From Ruminococcus sp. JC304 (GTDB taxonomy: Bacteria; Bacillota; Clostridia; Lachnospirales; Lachnospiraceae): DNA of 64,000 nucleotides. The stretch is taken from the NCBI GenBank assembly GCA_000285855.2, contig HE978651.1, forward strand, positions 3,314,462-3,378,461, in the 5' to 3' direction. Position numbers and translations under genes: made by a program. Below are positions 1 through 8,157 of this stretch, one piece after another. The first letter of the stretch is position 1. Each line of letters begins with the position of its first letter. The notes beneath the pieces were generated by a model. The model was not told the DNA's origin, did no database searches, and saw only the letters and a program-made list of their open reading frames with translations.

Positions 1-5
1 TTGAA

Positions 6-32
6 GCAGGGGACTTACCTGATTCGGCTAAA
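6..32. repeat. 27-bp inverted repeat, left copy
   Basis: These 27 bases begin GCAGGGGACTT and end TTCGGCTAAA. Their exact reverse complement occurs at 16951-16977, and identity stops abruptly on both sides. This copy lies just past the stop codon of the CobW-type gene. The two copies bracket about 17 kb holding the pilus operon and the ABC exporter. It may be a dispersed intergenic repeat or an inversion boundary; the window does not decide. Confidence 0.85.
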
Positions 33-34
33 TT

Positions 35-1051
35 TCAGATTTCAGGGATCTTCAGGTAAGACTTGATTTTCTCCTCCCGCAGTTCTTCCCCGATCACAAT
101 CAGAACCTCCTGCCCCACATGAAGCGGGCGGATTGTAATTTCATTCTTGGTAGCATTTAATTCAATCCACTGCTGTCCATCACTCTCTGTCCGGGCAGAT
201 AGTCCAGAGCAGTCTTCGCTATCACTGTCTGCTCTCATAAATCCCTTCATCCGAAACACACGCCCGCATTCAGGATCAGACAGGATCTTCTCAGCCGCTT
301 CCCGCAGCTCCTTCTCAGTCATCTTCACATTCATAAAGTACAGAGAAGTAAAGGCATCCTCTGCCTCCAACTCCAGTTTCCTGTAACTTTCCATCACATA
401 TCCACAGGATGCGATCCGGTCAAAGTCCTCTTTCGACATTTCCTCCCAGTTTTTGTGGATAATATTAACCGTATCCACACCCTTCATTTCACAATGAACT
501 CTCCTGCTGCAGTGAACCTTCTCCAACGCCTGATTCACATGCTCAACCGTGCCCCAGATTTCCTCCGGCGATACATCCTGGCTCTTGCTCATCACAATGC
601 ATCCCGCATCTGCCACCTCCGAAGCCAGAATGAAATCCGCCTCCTCTGACAGATCACGCTCCAGCTTCGAATCCACAATTGCGATCACGTTTCCGATCTC
701 ATACCAGCGGTTCAACGGCTCCTCATGAAGAATATCAAAGAACTCATCCACATCAAAAATCCCCGACGGCTCCACGATCACCCGGTCATAGCCGCACATA
801 CCCATAGCGATCAGCTTGGTCTTAAATCTCCTCCTGTGGCAGTCCTTATCACACCCGCCCGAAATCATCTCCAACTCACAGTTGTCTCCCATCAGATCCT
901 GAAGCAGCATCATATCCACATTCACAGCCCCGTAATCATTCTCCAGAATCCCAATATTATTACCGGCATCCATCAGATACTGCGCATACTTCCTGATAAA
1001 CGTGGTCTTCCCTGAACCAAGGAAACCAGTAATCAAATCTACCTTTACCAT
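35..1051 (-). CDS. CobW/P47K (COG0523) family GTPase
   Basis: Protein of 338 aa. COG0523 proteins are cytoplasmic GTPases often linked to metal cofactor delivery. The N-terminus carries a P-loop, GFLGSGKTTF at about residues 9-18. A Cys motif, SGGCDKDC at about 65-72, sits where the family's metal-binding CxCC motif is expected, here with two cysteines only. An EPSG motif follows, and the C-terminal part is variable. AAAGGAG lies 10 bases before the ATG. The gene follows the wHTH remnant at 1088 by 37 bp on the same strand. No metal-regulator box was recognised, so the target metal is unknown. Family assignment is firm; role is inferred only at family level. Confidence 0.85.
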   Translation of the reverse strand: MVKVDLITGFLGSGKTTFIRKYAQYLMDAGNNIGILENDYGAVNVDMMLLQDLMGDNCELEMISGGCDKDCHRRRFKTKLIAMGMCGYDRVIVEPSGIFDVDEFFDILHEEPLNRWYEIGNVIAIVDSKLERDLSEEADFILASEVADAGCIVMSKSQDVSPEEIWGTVEHVNQALEKVHCSRRVHCEMKGVDTVNIIHKNWEEMSKEDFDRIASCGYVMESYRKLELEAEDAFTSLYFMNVKMTEKELREAAEKILSDPECGRVFRMKGFMRADSDSEDCSGLSARTESDGQQWIELNATKNEITIRPLHVGQEVLIVIGEELREEKIKSYLKIPEI

Positions 1052-1087
1052 TTGATGTCTCTCCTTTGCTGTATTATTTTCCTGTTT

Positions 1088-1525
1088 TTATCTGTCAAGT
1101 GAAACTTCATCATTTATCATCCATGAACCACTGCGGTTATTCCCTTCTCTTACAAGAATCCCCCTCTGCTGCAACCTGCTCATAACACGTTTCACACTTC
1201 TTAACGATATCCCCATTTCTCTTTGAATCTGGCTTTGCGTCAGATGTGGATTCTTCTTGACCCTGTCAAGAATTTCTGCTTCTTCCCGGGAAAGTATACC
1301 CACTGATTTTTCAGAAAAAGAAAAACTTCTTCTGTCTGCCGCATACGGAATTGATGACTCACAAACACGGTCTGCAGAAATGGTGCCACAACTGCTGTCA
1401 CCATTGGCACCATTCCCATGATCCAGAGAATAGTTGTCATCCAACGGTACACTAATCTTAAACAGATTTCGAACCCCGGAACCAAGCTGCTCCAGGGATT
1501 CCCCTGCCTGACATCTTGTTATCAA
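1088..1525 (-). pseudogene. C-terminal remnant of an AlbA_2/ATPase-type transcriptional regulator
   Basis: Open frame of 145 codons. The first 25 residues include EQLGSGVRNLFK, which resembles the late ATPase motif (GSGIKRI) of Schlafen AlbA_2 ATP-binding proteins such as the intact one at 34616-36082. The last 65 residues form a winged-helix domain (LSREEAEILD, then a GISLRSVKRVMSRL recognition helix, ending NRSGSWMIND) like the C-terminus of that family. The AlbA_2 domain and most of the ATPase domain are missing, and no good ribosome site precedes the frame, so it is most likely a truncated relic. A small genuine wHTH regulator is the alternative. Confidence 0.5.
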
Positions 1526-1587
1526 ATCATAGCATTATAAAACAGGAAATACAAGTGCCAGACTGCCTCAGGGAATACATTTAGGAG

Positions 1588-1637
1588 ACAAAAAAGCACC
1601 CCGGAAATCTGCAAATCTGAAGTTTCCGGGGTGCTCC
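1588..1637 (-). terminator. Intrinsic terminator of the pilus operon
   Basis: A perfect 13-bp inverted repeat has arms AGCACCCCGGAAA (1595-1607) and its complement (1623-1635). Read on the minus strand it is followed by a run of six T. It lies about 70 bp after the last pilus gene. Confidence 0.9.
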
Positions 1638-1705
1638 TGTTTCACTTATTTTTTATGTCCTTTACTTATCTTTTCCGTCCTCCGCTTATCCATTCAGCCT
1701 TTCAC

Positions 1706-3202
1706 TTATCTTTTCCGTCTTTTCAGATATACTGCTGCGCCTGCCAGCATTGCCGCTGTGGCAAACAATCCCAGGAACCATCCAACCGGTGTGGTATCTC
1801 CTGTCTTTACCGGTGAACTTCCGGATATGCCGCCGGAACTTGAACCCGGTGTGTCACTGCCAGGAGTAGTACTCGGAGCAGGTGTCGGTGTCGGAGTTGT
1901 TGAGATCACAGTATTGGTGATGGTGATCGTCTTCTCATCATCTTCCGGCTGGAACACAACATTGCCCTCGCCGCCTACCTCAAATCCAAAGGTACTCTTA
2001 TCTACAGGATTGCTGTCCTCATCAGACTCATAAACACGGTAGGTATGAACCTTCTCCAGCTCCTCCTTATCCAGGATCTGGAAATTCACTGCCACACGGT
2101 CATTCTGTGTCAGCTCAGTAGTGATAACCGTAGTCTCCTCACCGGTATCCGGATCCACCTCCTTCACTGTAGCATAGAAGGTATCCTCTGTGGTGATCTG
2201 CTGGCCATCCTTTATTACATTCTTCTGGATCCACAGATTCCGCTCCAGATAGAAGCCATCCGGCAAATCCGTATATACATTATCTACCACCACTGCCTGA
2301 TCCTTGTAGGCATTGGTGAAATTCAGAGCCGTGCCATCTGTACCGTTGACAGCAATAAAGCAACTTACCTCCTTGCCATTCTCATCCTGAAAAGCATCTC
2401 CCACCGGTCTGGGATTTCCCTCTGCATCCGTCTCGCGGATATAATAGGTGCCCTCAGGCAGGTCTGTGAAATCCACGGTTCCGCTGCTCTGTCCCTGGAT
2501 GCGGATTGCCTTTACCTCACCATAGGGAACTGTAGCCGCCTCATCCTGGAAAAGTCTTACATAGTAAGTAGCATCCGGTGTACTGATAGGCTTTTCGTTC
2601 AAGTCCTTATCCAGTGTGCACAGCTTCTTGGTCACTGTCAGTCTGTTTTTTTCCAGCTTGCGGTCTGCCTTTGGAAAAGCCTTCACATCATATTCCAAGG
2701 TCTTGCCGTCTGCACTGTAGGGTACAGAAAGAAGCATGGCGGAAACTGTACAGATCTCTGTCCCGCCGGTCTGCACCAGGAGATATACTCCCTTTGGCAG
2801 AGCCTGGAAGCTCACCTGGCCATTGGCGTCTGTGGATGCCGTATAGGAAACCACCCCCGCCGAAGCCACAGCCTGGGATAAAGCTGCCGCAGCCTTCTGG
2901 GAATCTGCTGCTGTCCTTAGATTATTCAGGTCTACACCTGTGGCTGACAGACTGGGAGACAGATGGAACTGCACAATCGGCTGAGTATCCATGGTTCCTA
3001 CCTGGTACAAAGCCAGCGGCACCTGTGCCATAGGAACCTGTTTGCCATTCTCTGTCACAGTGAGAGTCATTGTCAGATTTCCGCTTGCAGGCTCAGAATC
3101 CGCTGCCCCAGCCTGGACAGCCAGCCCCATAAGGACCATACACATTACCCCAAGAGCAATGAAAACTCTCAGCCCTCTTCCCTTTTTCACCTTTTTCTCC
3201 AT
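1706..3202 (-). CDS. Minor/anchor pilin, sortase substrate with a VKTGD-type signal
   Basis: Protein of 498 aa. An N-terminal signal peptide (hydrophobic core about residues 10-30, ending VQAGAAD) is followed by SpaA/Cna-B-like domains recognisable from ALPKGVYLLVQTG and DLPEGTYYIRETD strand pairs (E-box like). A Thr/Pro/Ser/Gly linker at about 440-465 precedes SPVKTGD, a hydrophobic segment and KRRKR. PVKTGD replaces the usual LPxTG; such variants are common in Lachnospiraceae surface proteins. It is the last gene of the pilus operon, 16 bp after the second sortase. Expected role: minor or basal pilin joined to the backbone and the wall. Family is clear; position in the fibre is inferred. 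Confidence 0.8.
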   Translation of the reverse strand: MEKKVKKGRGLRVFIALGVMCMVLMGLAVQAGAADSEPASGNLTMTLTVTENGKQVPMAQVPLALYQVGTMDTQPIVQFHLSPSLSATGVDLNNLRTAADSQKAAAALSQAVASAGVVSYTASTDANGQVSFQALPKGVYLLVQTGGTEICTVSAMLLSVPYSADGKTLEYDVKAFPKADRKLEKNRLTVTKKLCTLDKDLNEKPISTPDATYYVRLFQDEAATVPYGEVKAIRIQGQSSGTVDFTDLPEGTYYIRETDAEGNPRPVGDAFQDENGKEVSCFIAVNGTDGTALNFTNAYKDQAVVVDNVYTDLPDGFYLERNLWIQKNVIKDGQQITTEDTFYATVKEVDPDTGEETTVITTELTQNDRVAVNFQILDKEELEKVHTYRVYESDEDSNPVDKSTFGFEVGGEGNVVFQPEDDEKTITITNTVISTTPTPTPAPSTTPGSDTPGSSSGGISGSSPVKTGDTTPVGWFLGLFATAAMLAGAAVYLKRRKR

Positions 3203-3218
3203 ATACCATCAGCCTCCG

Positions 3219-4064
3219 TTATCTCTGTTGATTTCTATGCTTTCTGCGGCATTTCACCGCGAAAATTATAATAAACAATACCACTACACCGGCCACAGCC
3301 CCTGCGATCACCGGCCTGATATCTGTCTTTGATTTCGATACTTCCTTCTGCTCCTGCACCTTGGTCTCCACATATTTTACCCGGTGTCCCCTTACCAACA
3401 GACGGTGGGTATTGATCCCATAGGGAGTACAGGTTACCAGGGTACACAGATCCTTGCCCTCCTGGATCTCCAGATCGGACATTTCCTCAGGCAGAACCAC
3501 CTTGATCTGATCCACCTCATAGGCCAGCTTATGACCCAGAATATTCAGGATAAAGGTATCGCCCTCCTCCATCTGATCCAGATCTGTGAAAAGCCTGGCG
3601 CTGGGCAGCCCCCTGTGCCCGGAAAGCACACAGTGCGAGCTCTTGCCCCCTACAGGGAGAGAACTTCCCTCCAGATGACCGATGGCAATCTGCAGGGCCC
3701 CCTCATCTGTCCCGTGATAAACGGGAAGGGAACAGTCAATCTTTGGAACTTCTATATAACCCATAATACCGGTACCGGACACATCCAGAAGACTTTCATA
3801 CTTTTTCTTATCCTTTTTGGACAGTTTCCAGTGATCGGCTTTCTTCAAAAGCTCTTTGTTGTATTTCCTGGCAGCCTTCAGCATTTCCTTATTGCTGGAA
3901 TCATCCAACTTCTCCACCTGCTCTGTATAGGTAGCAATGGCCCGGGACTGATGGGCCTGATTCCACAGATTACTCACTGTAGGATATAGCAGAAAGGAAA
4001 GCCCGGCCACAAATACAACCACAATCAAAAGCGTCATCAGACGCGACATCCACTTTTTCTTCAT
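3219..4064 (-). CDS. srtC: Class C sortase, second copy
   Basis: Membrane-anchored transpeptidase that polymerises pilins. An N-terminal transmembrane helix (LIVVVFVAGLSFLLYP) is followed by the class C lid-like region, the catalytic His region VLSGHRGLPSA, the TLVTCTPYGINTHRL motif with the catalytic Cys, and the RGHR Arg. A second hydrophobic helix (AGAVAGVVVLFIIIF) and a basic tail end the protein, as in pilus sortases. The ATG at 4064 is chosen because it lies 5 bp past the upstream sortase stop; a longer frame would overlap that gene. It closely resembles the 4070-4894 sortase, so the pair looks like a tandem duplication. Confidence 0.92.
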   Translation of the reverse strand: MKKKWMSRLMTLLIVVVFVAGLSFLLYPTVSNLWNQAHQSRAIATYTEQVEKLDDSSNKEMLKAARKYNKELLKKADHWKLSKKDKKKYESLLDVSGTGIMGYIEVPKIDCSLPVYHGTDEGALQIAIGHLEGSSLPVGGKSSHCVLSGHRGLPSARLFTDLDQMEEGDTFILNILGHKLAYEVDQIKVVLPEEMSDLEIQEGKDLCTLVTCTPYGINTHRLLVRGHRVKYVETKVQEQKEVSKSKTDIRPVIAGAVAGVVVLFIIIFAVKCRRKHRNQQR

Positions 4065-4069
4065 TTCCT

Positions 4070-4894
4070 CTATCTCTTCCTGTGTCTGCTGCCAAATGCC
4101 ACATAAATCAGCAAAAGCACCAGCACAGGAACTGCAATACAAATAGCTACAATTCTATTATCCACCTGCATGGCATCTGCAGTGACGCGGACAACCTCTG
4201 CCTCCTCCTGGTTGGCAACTCTGTGGCCTCTCACCAGCAGGCGGTGGGTATTGATTCCATAGGGAGTACAGGTTACCAGAGTACACAAGTCCTTGCCCTC
4301 CTCAATTTTCAGATCGTCCACCTCATCGGGCAGGACAATACGGATCTGGTCAACCTCATAGGTAAGGGTCTGATCCAGAGTACGGATCATAAAGATATCC
4401 CCCTCCTCCAGCTTATCCAGGTTGGAAAAAAGCTTGGCACTGGGCAGTCCTCTGTGTCCGGAGAGAACACAGTGGGTATTCAGCCCGCCTACAGGCAGGG
4501 AGCTTCCCTCAATATGACCCACAGCAATCTGCAGCACCCCTTCATCTGTACCATGATAAATAGGCAGGGAGCATTTGATCTTGGGAATCTCGATATAACT
4601 CATAATCCCGGTGCCGGATACATCCAGCAATTCATTGTACTCCTCTTTCTCCTCATCCTTCAACCCCAGACCATGTCCGGACTGAAACAGCTTCTGGTTA
4701 TAGCTGACCGCCGCATCCCACAGCTTCTCGTAATCCTGTTCATCCATGTTCTCCACCGAGTCCGCATAGGTAGCAATGGCCTGGGACTGGTGCAGGGAAT
4801 TCCAGTAATCACTGACTGTCGGATATAACAGCACGGAGACACCCACGAAAAAAACAATAATTAATGCAATTGTGGAAAAATCTTTTTTCTTCAT
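4070..4894 (-). CDS. srtC: Class C sortase, first copy
   Basis: Protein of 274 aa that joins pilin subunits outside the membrane. It has an N-terminal membrane helix (ALIIVFFVGVSVLLYP), the CVLSGHRGLPSA segment with the active-site His, the TLVTCTPYGINTHRLLVRGHR segment (Cys and Arg), a C-terminal membrane helix and an RHRKR tail. GGGAG precedes the ATG. It follows the backbone pilin by about 130 bp that contain a stem-loop. Two class C sortases in one pilus operon may divide the work between backbone polymerisation and attachment of ancillary pilins; this is inference. Confidence 0.93.
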   Translation of the reverse strand: MKKKDFSTIALIIVFFVGVSVLLYPTVSDYWNSLHQSQAIATYADSVENMDEQDYEKLWDAAVSYNQKLFQSGHGLGLKDEEKEEYNELLDVSGTGIMSYIEIPKIKCSLPIYHGTDEGVLQIAVGHIEGSSLPVGGLNTHCVLSGHRGLPSAKLFSNLDKLEEGDIFMIRTLDQTLTYEVDQIRIVLPDEVDDLKIEEGKDLCTLVTCTPYGINTHRLLVRGHRVANQEEAEVVRVTADAMQVDNRIVAICIAVPVLVLLLIYVAFGSRHRKR

Positions 4895-4922
4895 GTGTAT
4901 CTCCCTGTTGTCATAATATTAT

Positions 4923-4960
4923 CTCCGAAGGAACAGGAAACACTTCCTGCTCCCCCGGAG
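4923..4960 (-). promoter_or_regulatory. Stem-loop between backbone pilin and sortases
   Basis: On the minus strand CTCCG (4956-4960) pairs with CGGAG (4923-4927). They enclose a second stem, GCAGGAA with TTCCTG. No T-run follows, so it is not a full terminator. Its place just after the pilin suggests an mRNA stability or processing element that favours pilin over sortase. Confidence 0.5.
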
Positions 4961-5025
4961 GATGTTACATCTTAATGTTTAACTCTCTTTTCAAGAATGC
5001 CAGCGGCATTCCAAAAATAGGTTTC

Positions 5026-6609
5026 TTATTTATCTGCATTCATACGTTTCTTAGTAACAAGCAGAACACCAGCACCAAGAACAAGAACTACACCAACGAT
5101 GTAGAAGATTGTAGTACCGATACCACCGGTTTCTGGAAGGATGGAACCGGATTTGTTTGCAACATCCATGGAAACTATACCACTGGTTATATTTCCCTCT
5201 GTCGTCGTATTATTTACAGTAATATTAAGTTTAGTAAATGCATCATCTGCGGTTCCAGTCCAATTCTGGTTATTTGACGTTTCTGCTTTAATTGTAAAAT
5301 CAATTGGAGCAGGAAGTAAATTATAACCATCTGGAGCTTTAGTTTCTTTAAGCTTATAAACAGCATCATCAAGACCAATTACTTTAAATACTCCATTACC
5401 ATCAGATGTCAAAGTACTGCCATCAGTCTCATTATTTACCCATCCTGTAACTTTACCCTCTGCATTTACAGTTGCATATTTTCCATCTTTGTTTATCAAC
5501 TTAAATTCAGCTCCCTGAAGTTTAGTTCCAGAATTATTTGCATCAACCTTAGTCACATCCAGTTCATAAGTAAAGACGATAACCTTATCTTCTGGTGTTT
5601 CACCCTCTCCACTTCCATTAGGATTATTGGAGTATTTAAGTTTTACCTCATTTTCGTTTCCATTAAGACCAATTACAGCATTAGTATTTAAAACAGCAGA
5701 ATAATCTACAATAATATATTTCCCTTTTGAAGCGCCAGTAATTGATTTCAGATCAGAAAATGTTACGTTAATATTCTGTTCATTAACAGAAACAGAAGGA
5801 TTAGTTCCTGTTGTCAATTCTGTATCAGTACTATCATATTTTTTATCATCTGACAAGTATACCTTTATTGTACTTGCTAATGGAGCCGTTAAACCAGAAC
5901 TTAATGTATCTACAAATTCATATTTATAGGTCTCATAGTTACTCATATCCGGTATAGCACCAATTAAATGGAACTCTACAGAATCTCCAATATTATAATC
6001 TGCAACATCATTATATGTATCTCCATAGCCACCATTCTGAGTATATTTTGTATTTTCTGCAACCTTTTTTTCTACAGATGGTTTATCTGTCTTTACACGT
6101 GGCGTAATCGTTTCATTTGCTGCAGTTACCTCTAAAAGAGTCAAATTACGGGCATCATAAACCGGTTTTCTATTTGCAGGATCAGTATCATCAACCAAAC
6201 TCGTAGTATCTACAATTAAATAATAACCAGCTTCTTGAATAGTAATAGATCCCGTTCCAATCGTTGGCGTTCCCGTAATGTGCTTAGCTGCTTCCTTCGC
6301 AAAAGCATTAGCAGTTTCTGCATTTACCCCTGTCAATTTTTTTGCTATTTCTCCTGCATCACTAGTGCCATCATATTCAAATCCATTAACACCACTAGTA
6401 GCAACACCTGCTCCCCATGCCACATTAGACAGTGTTCCATTATGATAATCCCCTTTAAAAATCTGATATGCTGCAAAAGTATGATTACTAATATCTACAT
6501 TTGAGTTATTAACCTCCGTTGCAGACTGTGTTGCAAACGCCGTCATACTCATAGTTGGTATCATTGCCATTGCAAGTACCATAGGTAACACTTTTTTTGA
6601 AAATTTCAT
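5026..6609 (-). CDS. Major pilin (backbone), LPETG
   Basis: Protein of 527 aa with a signal peptide (residues 1-26, ending MTAFA). The N-terminal domain ends near a candidate pilin-motif lysine region (TDKPSVEKKV). A fimbrial isopeptide-forming middle domain follows (KYEFVDTLSSGL and later strands), then a Cna-B/SpaA domain (GAEFKLINKDGKYA) with the E-box YKLKETKAPDGYNLL. The end is LPETGG, a membrane helix and KKRMNADK. This is the layout of sortase-polymerised backbone pilins, with internal Lys-Asn isopeptides. It is the most typical pilin of the operon and sits directly upstream of the sortases. Confidence 0.92.
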   Translation of the reverse strand: MKFSKKVLPMVLAMAMIPTMSMTAFATQSATEVNNSNVDISNHTFAAYQIFKGDYHNGTLSNVAWGAGVATSGVNGFEYDGTSDAGEIAKKLTGVNAETANAFAKEAAKHITGTPTIGTGSITIQEAGYYLIVDTTSLVDDTDPANRKPVYDARNLTLLEVTAANETITPRVKTDKPSVEKKVAENTKYTQNGGYGDTYNDVADYNIGDSVEFHLIGAIPDMSNYETYKYEFVDTLSSGLTAPLASTIKVYLSDDKKYDSTDTELTTGTNPSVSVNEQNINVTFSDLKSITGASKGKYIIVDYSAVLNTNAVIGLNGNENEVKLKYSNNPNGSGEGETPEDKVIVFTYELDVTKVDANNSGTKLQGAEFKLINKDGKYATVNAEGKVTGWVNNETDGSTLTSDGNGVFKVIGLDDAVYKLKETKAPDGYNLLPAPIDFTIKAETSNNQNWTGTADDAFTKLNITVNNTTTEGNITSGIVSMDVANKSGSILPETGGIGTTIFYIVGVVLVLGAGVLLVTKKRMNADK

Positions 6610-6777
6610 ATCTTTCCCTCTCTTTCTTTATTTATGCTGTTTACGTTGCGTATTATATGCTAATTTGAAACAATGACCCAATATTTTTCAAATCAACTTA
6701 TATTCAAAATTAGCTTTGAAAGCTAATATTGATATTATAACTACTCAGACATCCTTTTTCTCAGGATATAGAGTGGA

Positions 6778-8157
6778 TTATTTTCCACTCCTTACCCTGT
6801 GTTTCTGTCTTAACATAAATCCTGCTAGTGAACCTGCCATTAAAATCAGTCCCACTGCTGTAAACCTGCCAACTCCGGTTCCTCCGGTTTCCGGGAGTGT
6901 ATAGCTTGTTGATTTTGTATTTGGATAATAAAAGTACTCTCCCTCCTGAAAAACATTCCATTTTGAGACATTTTCAGGCTTTTCACTCGGTTCATTTGTT
7001 ATATAGAAGAAATAACCATTTTTCATTTCAGCAGATATCTCATATCCTGCAGGTGGTTTCGTTTCTTCCAGTTTATATGCAACCCCTTTAGTAAGTGTTG
7101 CAATTGTTACTTTGCCGTCACTATCACTTATAAGGTTGGTATTATCGGTATCATCAATCCATCCATATGTTCCCGTCTTATCCTTTGCCCATTTATATAG
7201 TTTGAATTGTGCACCACTTAAAAATTGGTTCGAATGCGCACTATCTACTTTATAAAGAGTTAGCCCTTTTGTCTCCACTCCGGCACTGCTGCTTGTTATC
7301 TGATAGCTAGCAACCTGATTAGATGTCTTAGAATCTCCAGCAATTCCCATAAGTGTAGCTGTATTTCGGATTTCTCCGGTCCACGTATCCTTCTCACCAC
7401 TTGCATTATATTCATACTTTATTATTAATGGTGTTTCATCTGGAATTGTGATTGTCATTTTGTTTGTACATGTGCCTTTCGAATCATCTTTCACTTCTTC
7501 ATATGTCATAGAATATTGATTAGATGAAAGTTCCTGATTGGTTCTAGCATCTATCACTTTAAATGATCCTGGCACTAATGACATCTTTACTTTTGAATTA
7601 TTAGTATTATAAACCAATTCATCCGTAAGCGTTAACTGACCCGATTCTTCAACTAAATCTTTTCCCTCTGGATTAATCGTAATTTCATAAGGAATATTAT
7701 TGCCTTTACGAGTAGCAGCTTTTTTTCCAATTATACCATGATTGCGAACTTTGATAATTGTCTGAGTTTGTGAAGCAGTTCCCAAATCGTTTCGATCGAT
7801 GTCCGTTACAGAAACATGGTTAGAAAAAGAGGCGGAACTACTATTACCTGATGTATCAGGCTTCCAGGTTACTCCTTCATCATTGATTTTAACCACAACA
7901 TCAACACATATTTTATATTCACTCGCTGGTATTAGTTCCTTGGGAATTGAAATAACTATATCATTTCCATATTTTTTAGCATTAATGGTATAATTCCCCT
8001 CATCTGCATCGTATAATCCTGCCTTCCACCGCCAAGTTTCTTTATCTGTTCCTTTATCAACCTCCTCTAAATTAAATGAAACACCATTTGCACATTGTTC
8101 ACTTGCAACTGTCAAGGATTCAAGTGTCACACCATCTGGCAAATATTCAGTAATCAC
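6778..8157 (-). CDS. C-terminal part of the pilus tip adhesin (separated by frameshift)
   Basis: This 459-codon frame has no signal peptide. It continues the preceding adhesin: the -1 frame across 8179-8185 reads on without a stop into ITEYLPDGVTLESL. It contains repeated beta-rich adhesin domains and a SpaA-like domain with KLEETKPPAGYEI, then YTLPETGG, a membrane helix and a basic tail. It supplies the wall anchor that the upstream frame lacks. The ATG at 8157 overlaps the upstream stop (TGA) and has no good ribosome site, so independent translation is unlikely. Full adhesin would be near 1,490 aa. Confidence 0.8.
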   Translation of the reverse strand: MITEYLPDGVTLESLTVASEQCANGVSFNLEEVDKGTDKETWRWKAGLYDADEGNYTINAKKYGNDIVISIPKELIPASEYKICVDVVVKINDEGVTWKPDTSGNSSSASFSNHVSVTDIDRNDLGTASQTQTIIKVRNHGIIGKKAATRKGNNIPYEITINPEGKDLVEESGQLTLTDELVYNTNNSKVKMSLVPGSFKVIDARTNQELSSNQYSMTYEEVKDDSKGTCTNKMTITIPDETPLIIKYEYNASGEKDTWTGEIRNTATLMGIAGDSKTSNQVASYQITSSSAGVETKGLTLYKVDSAHSNQFLSGAQFKLYKWAKDKTGTYGWIDDTDNTNLISDSDGKVTIATLTKGVAYKLEETKPPAGYEISAEMKNGYFFYITNEPSEKPENVSKWNVFQEGEYFYYPNTKSTSYTLPETGGTGVGRFTAVGLILMAGSLAGFMLRQKHRVRSGK

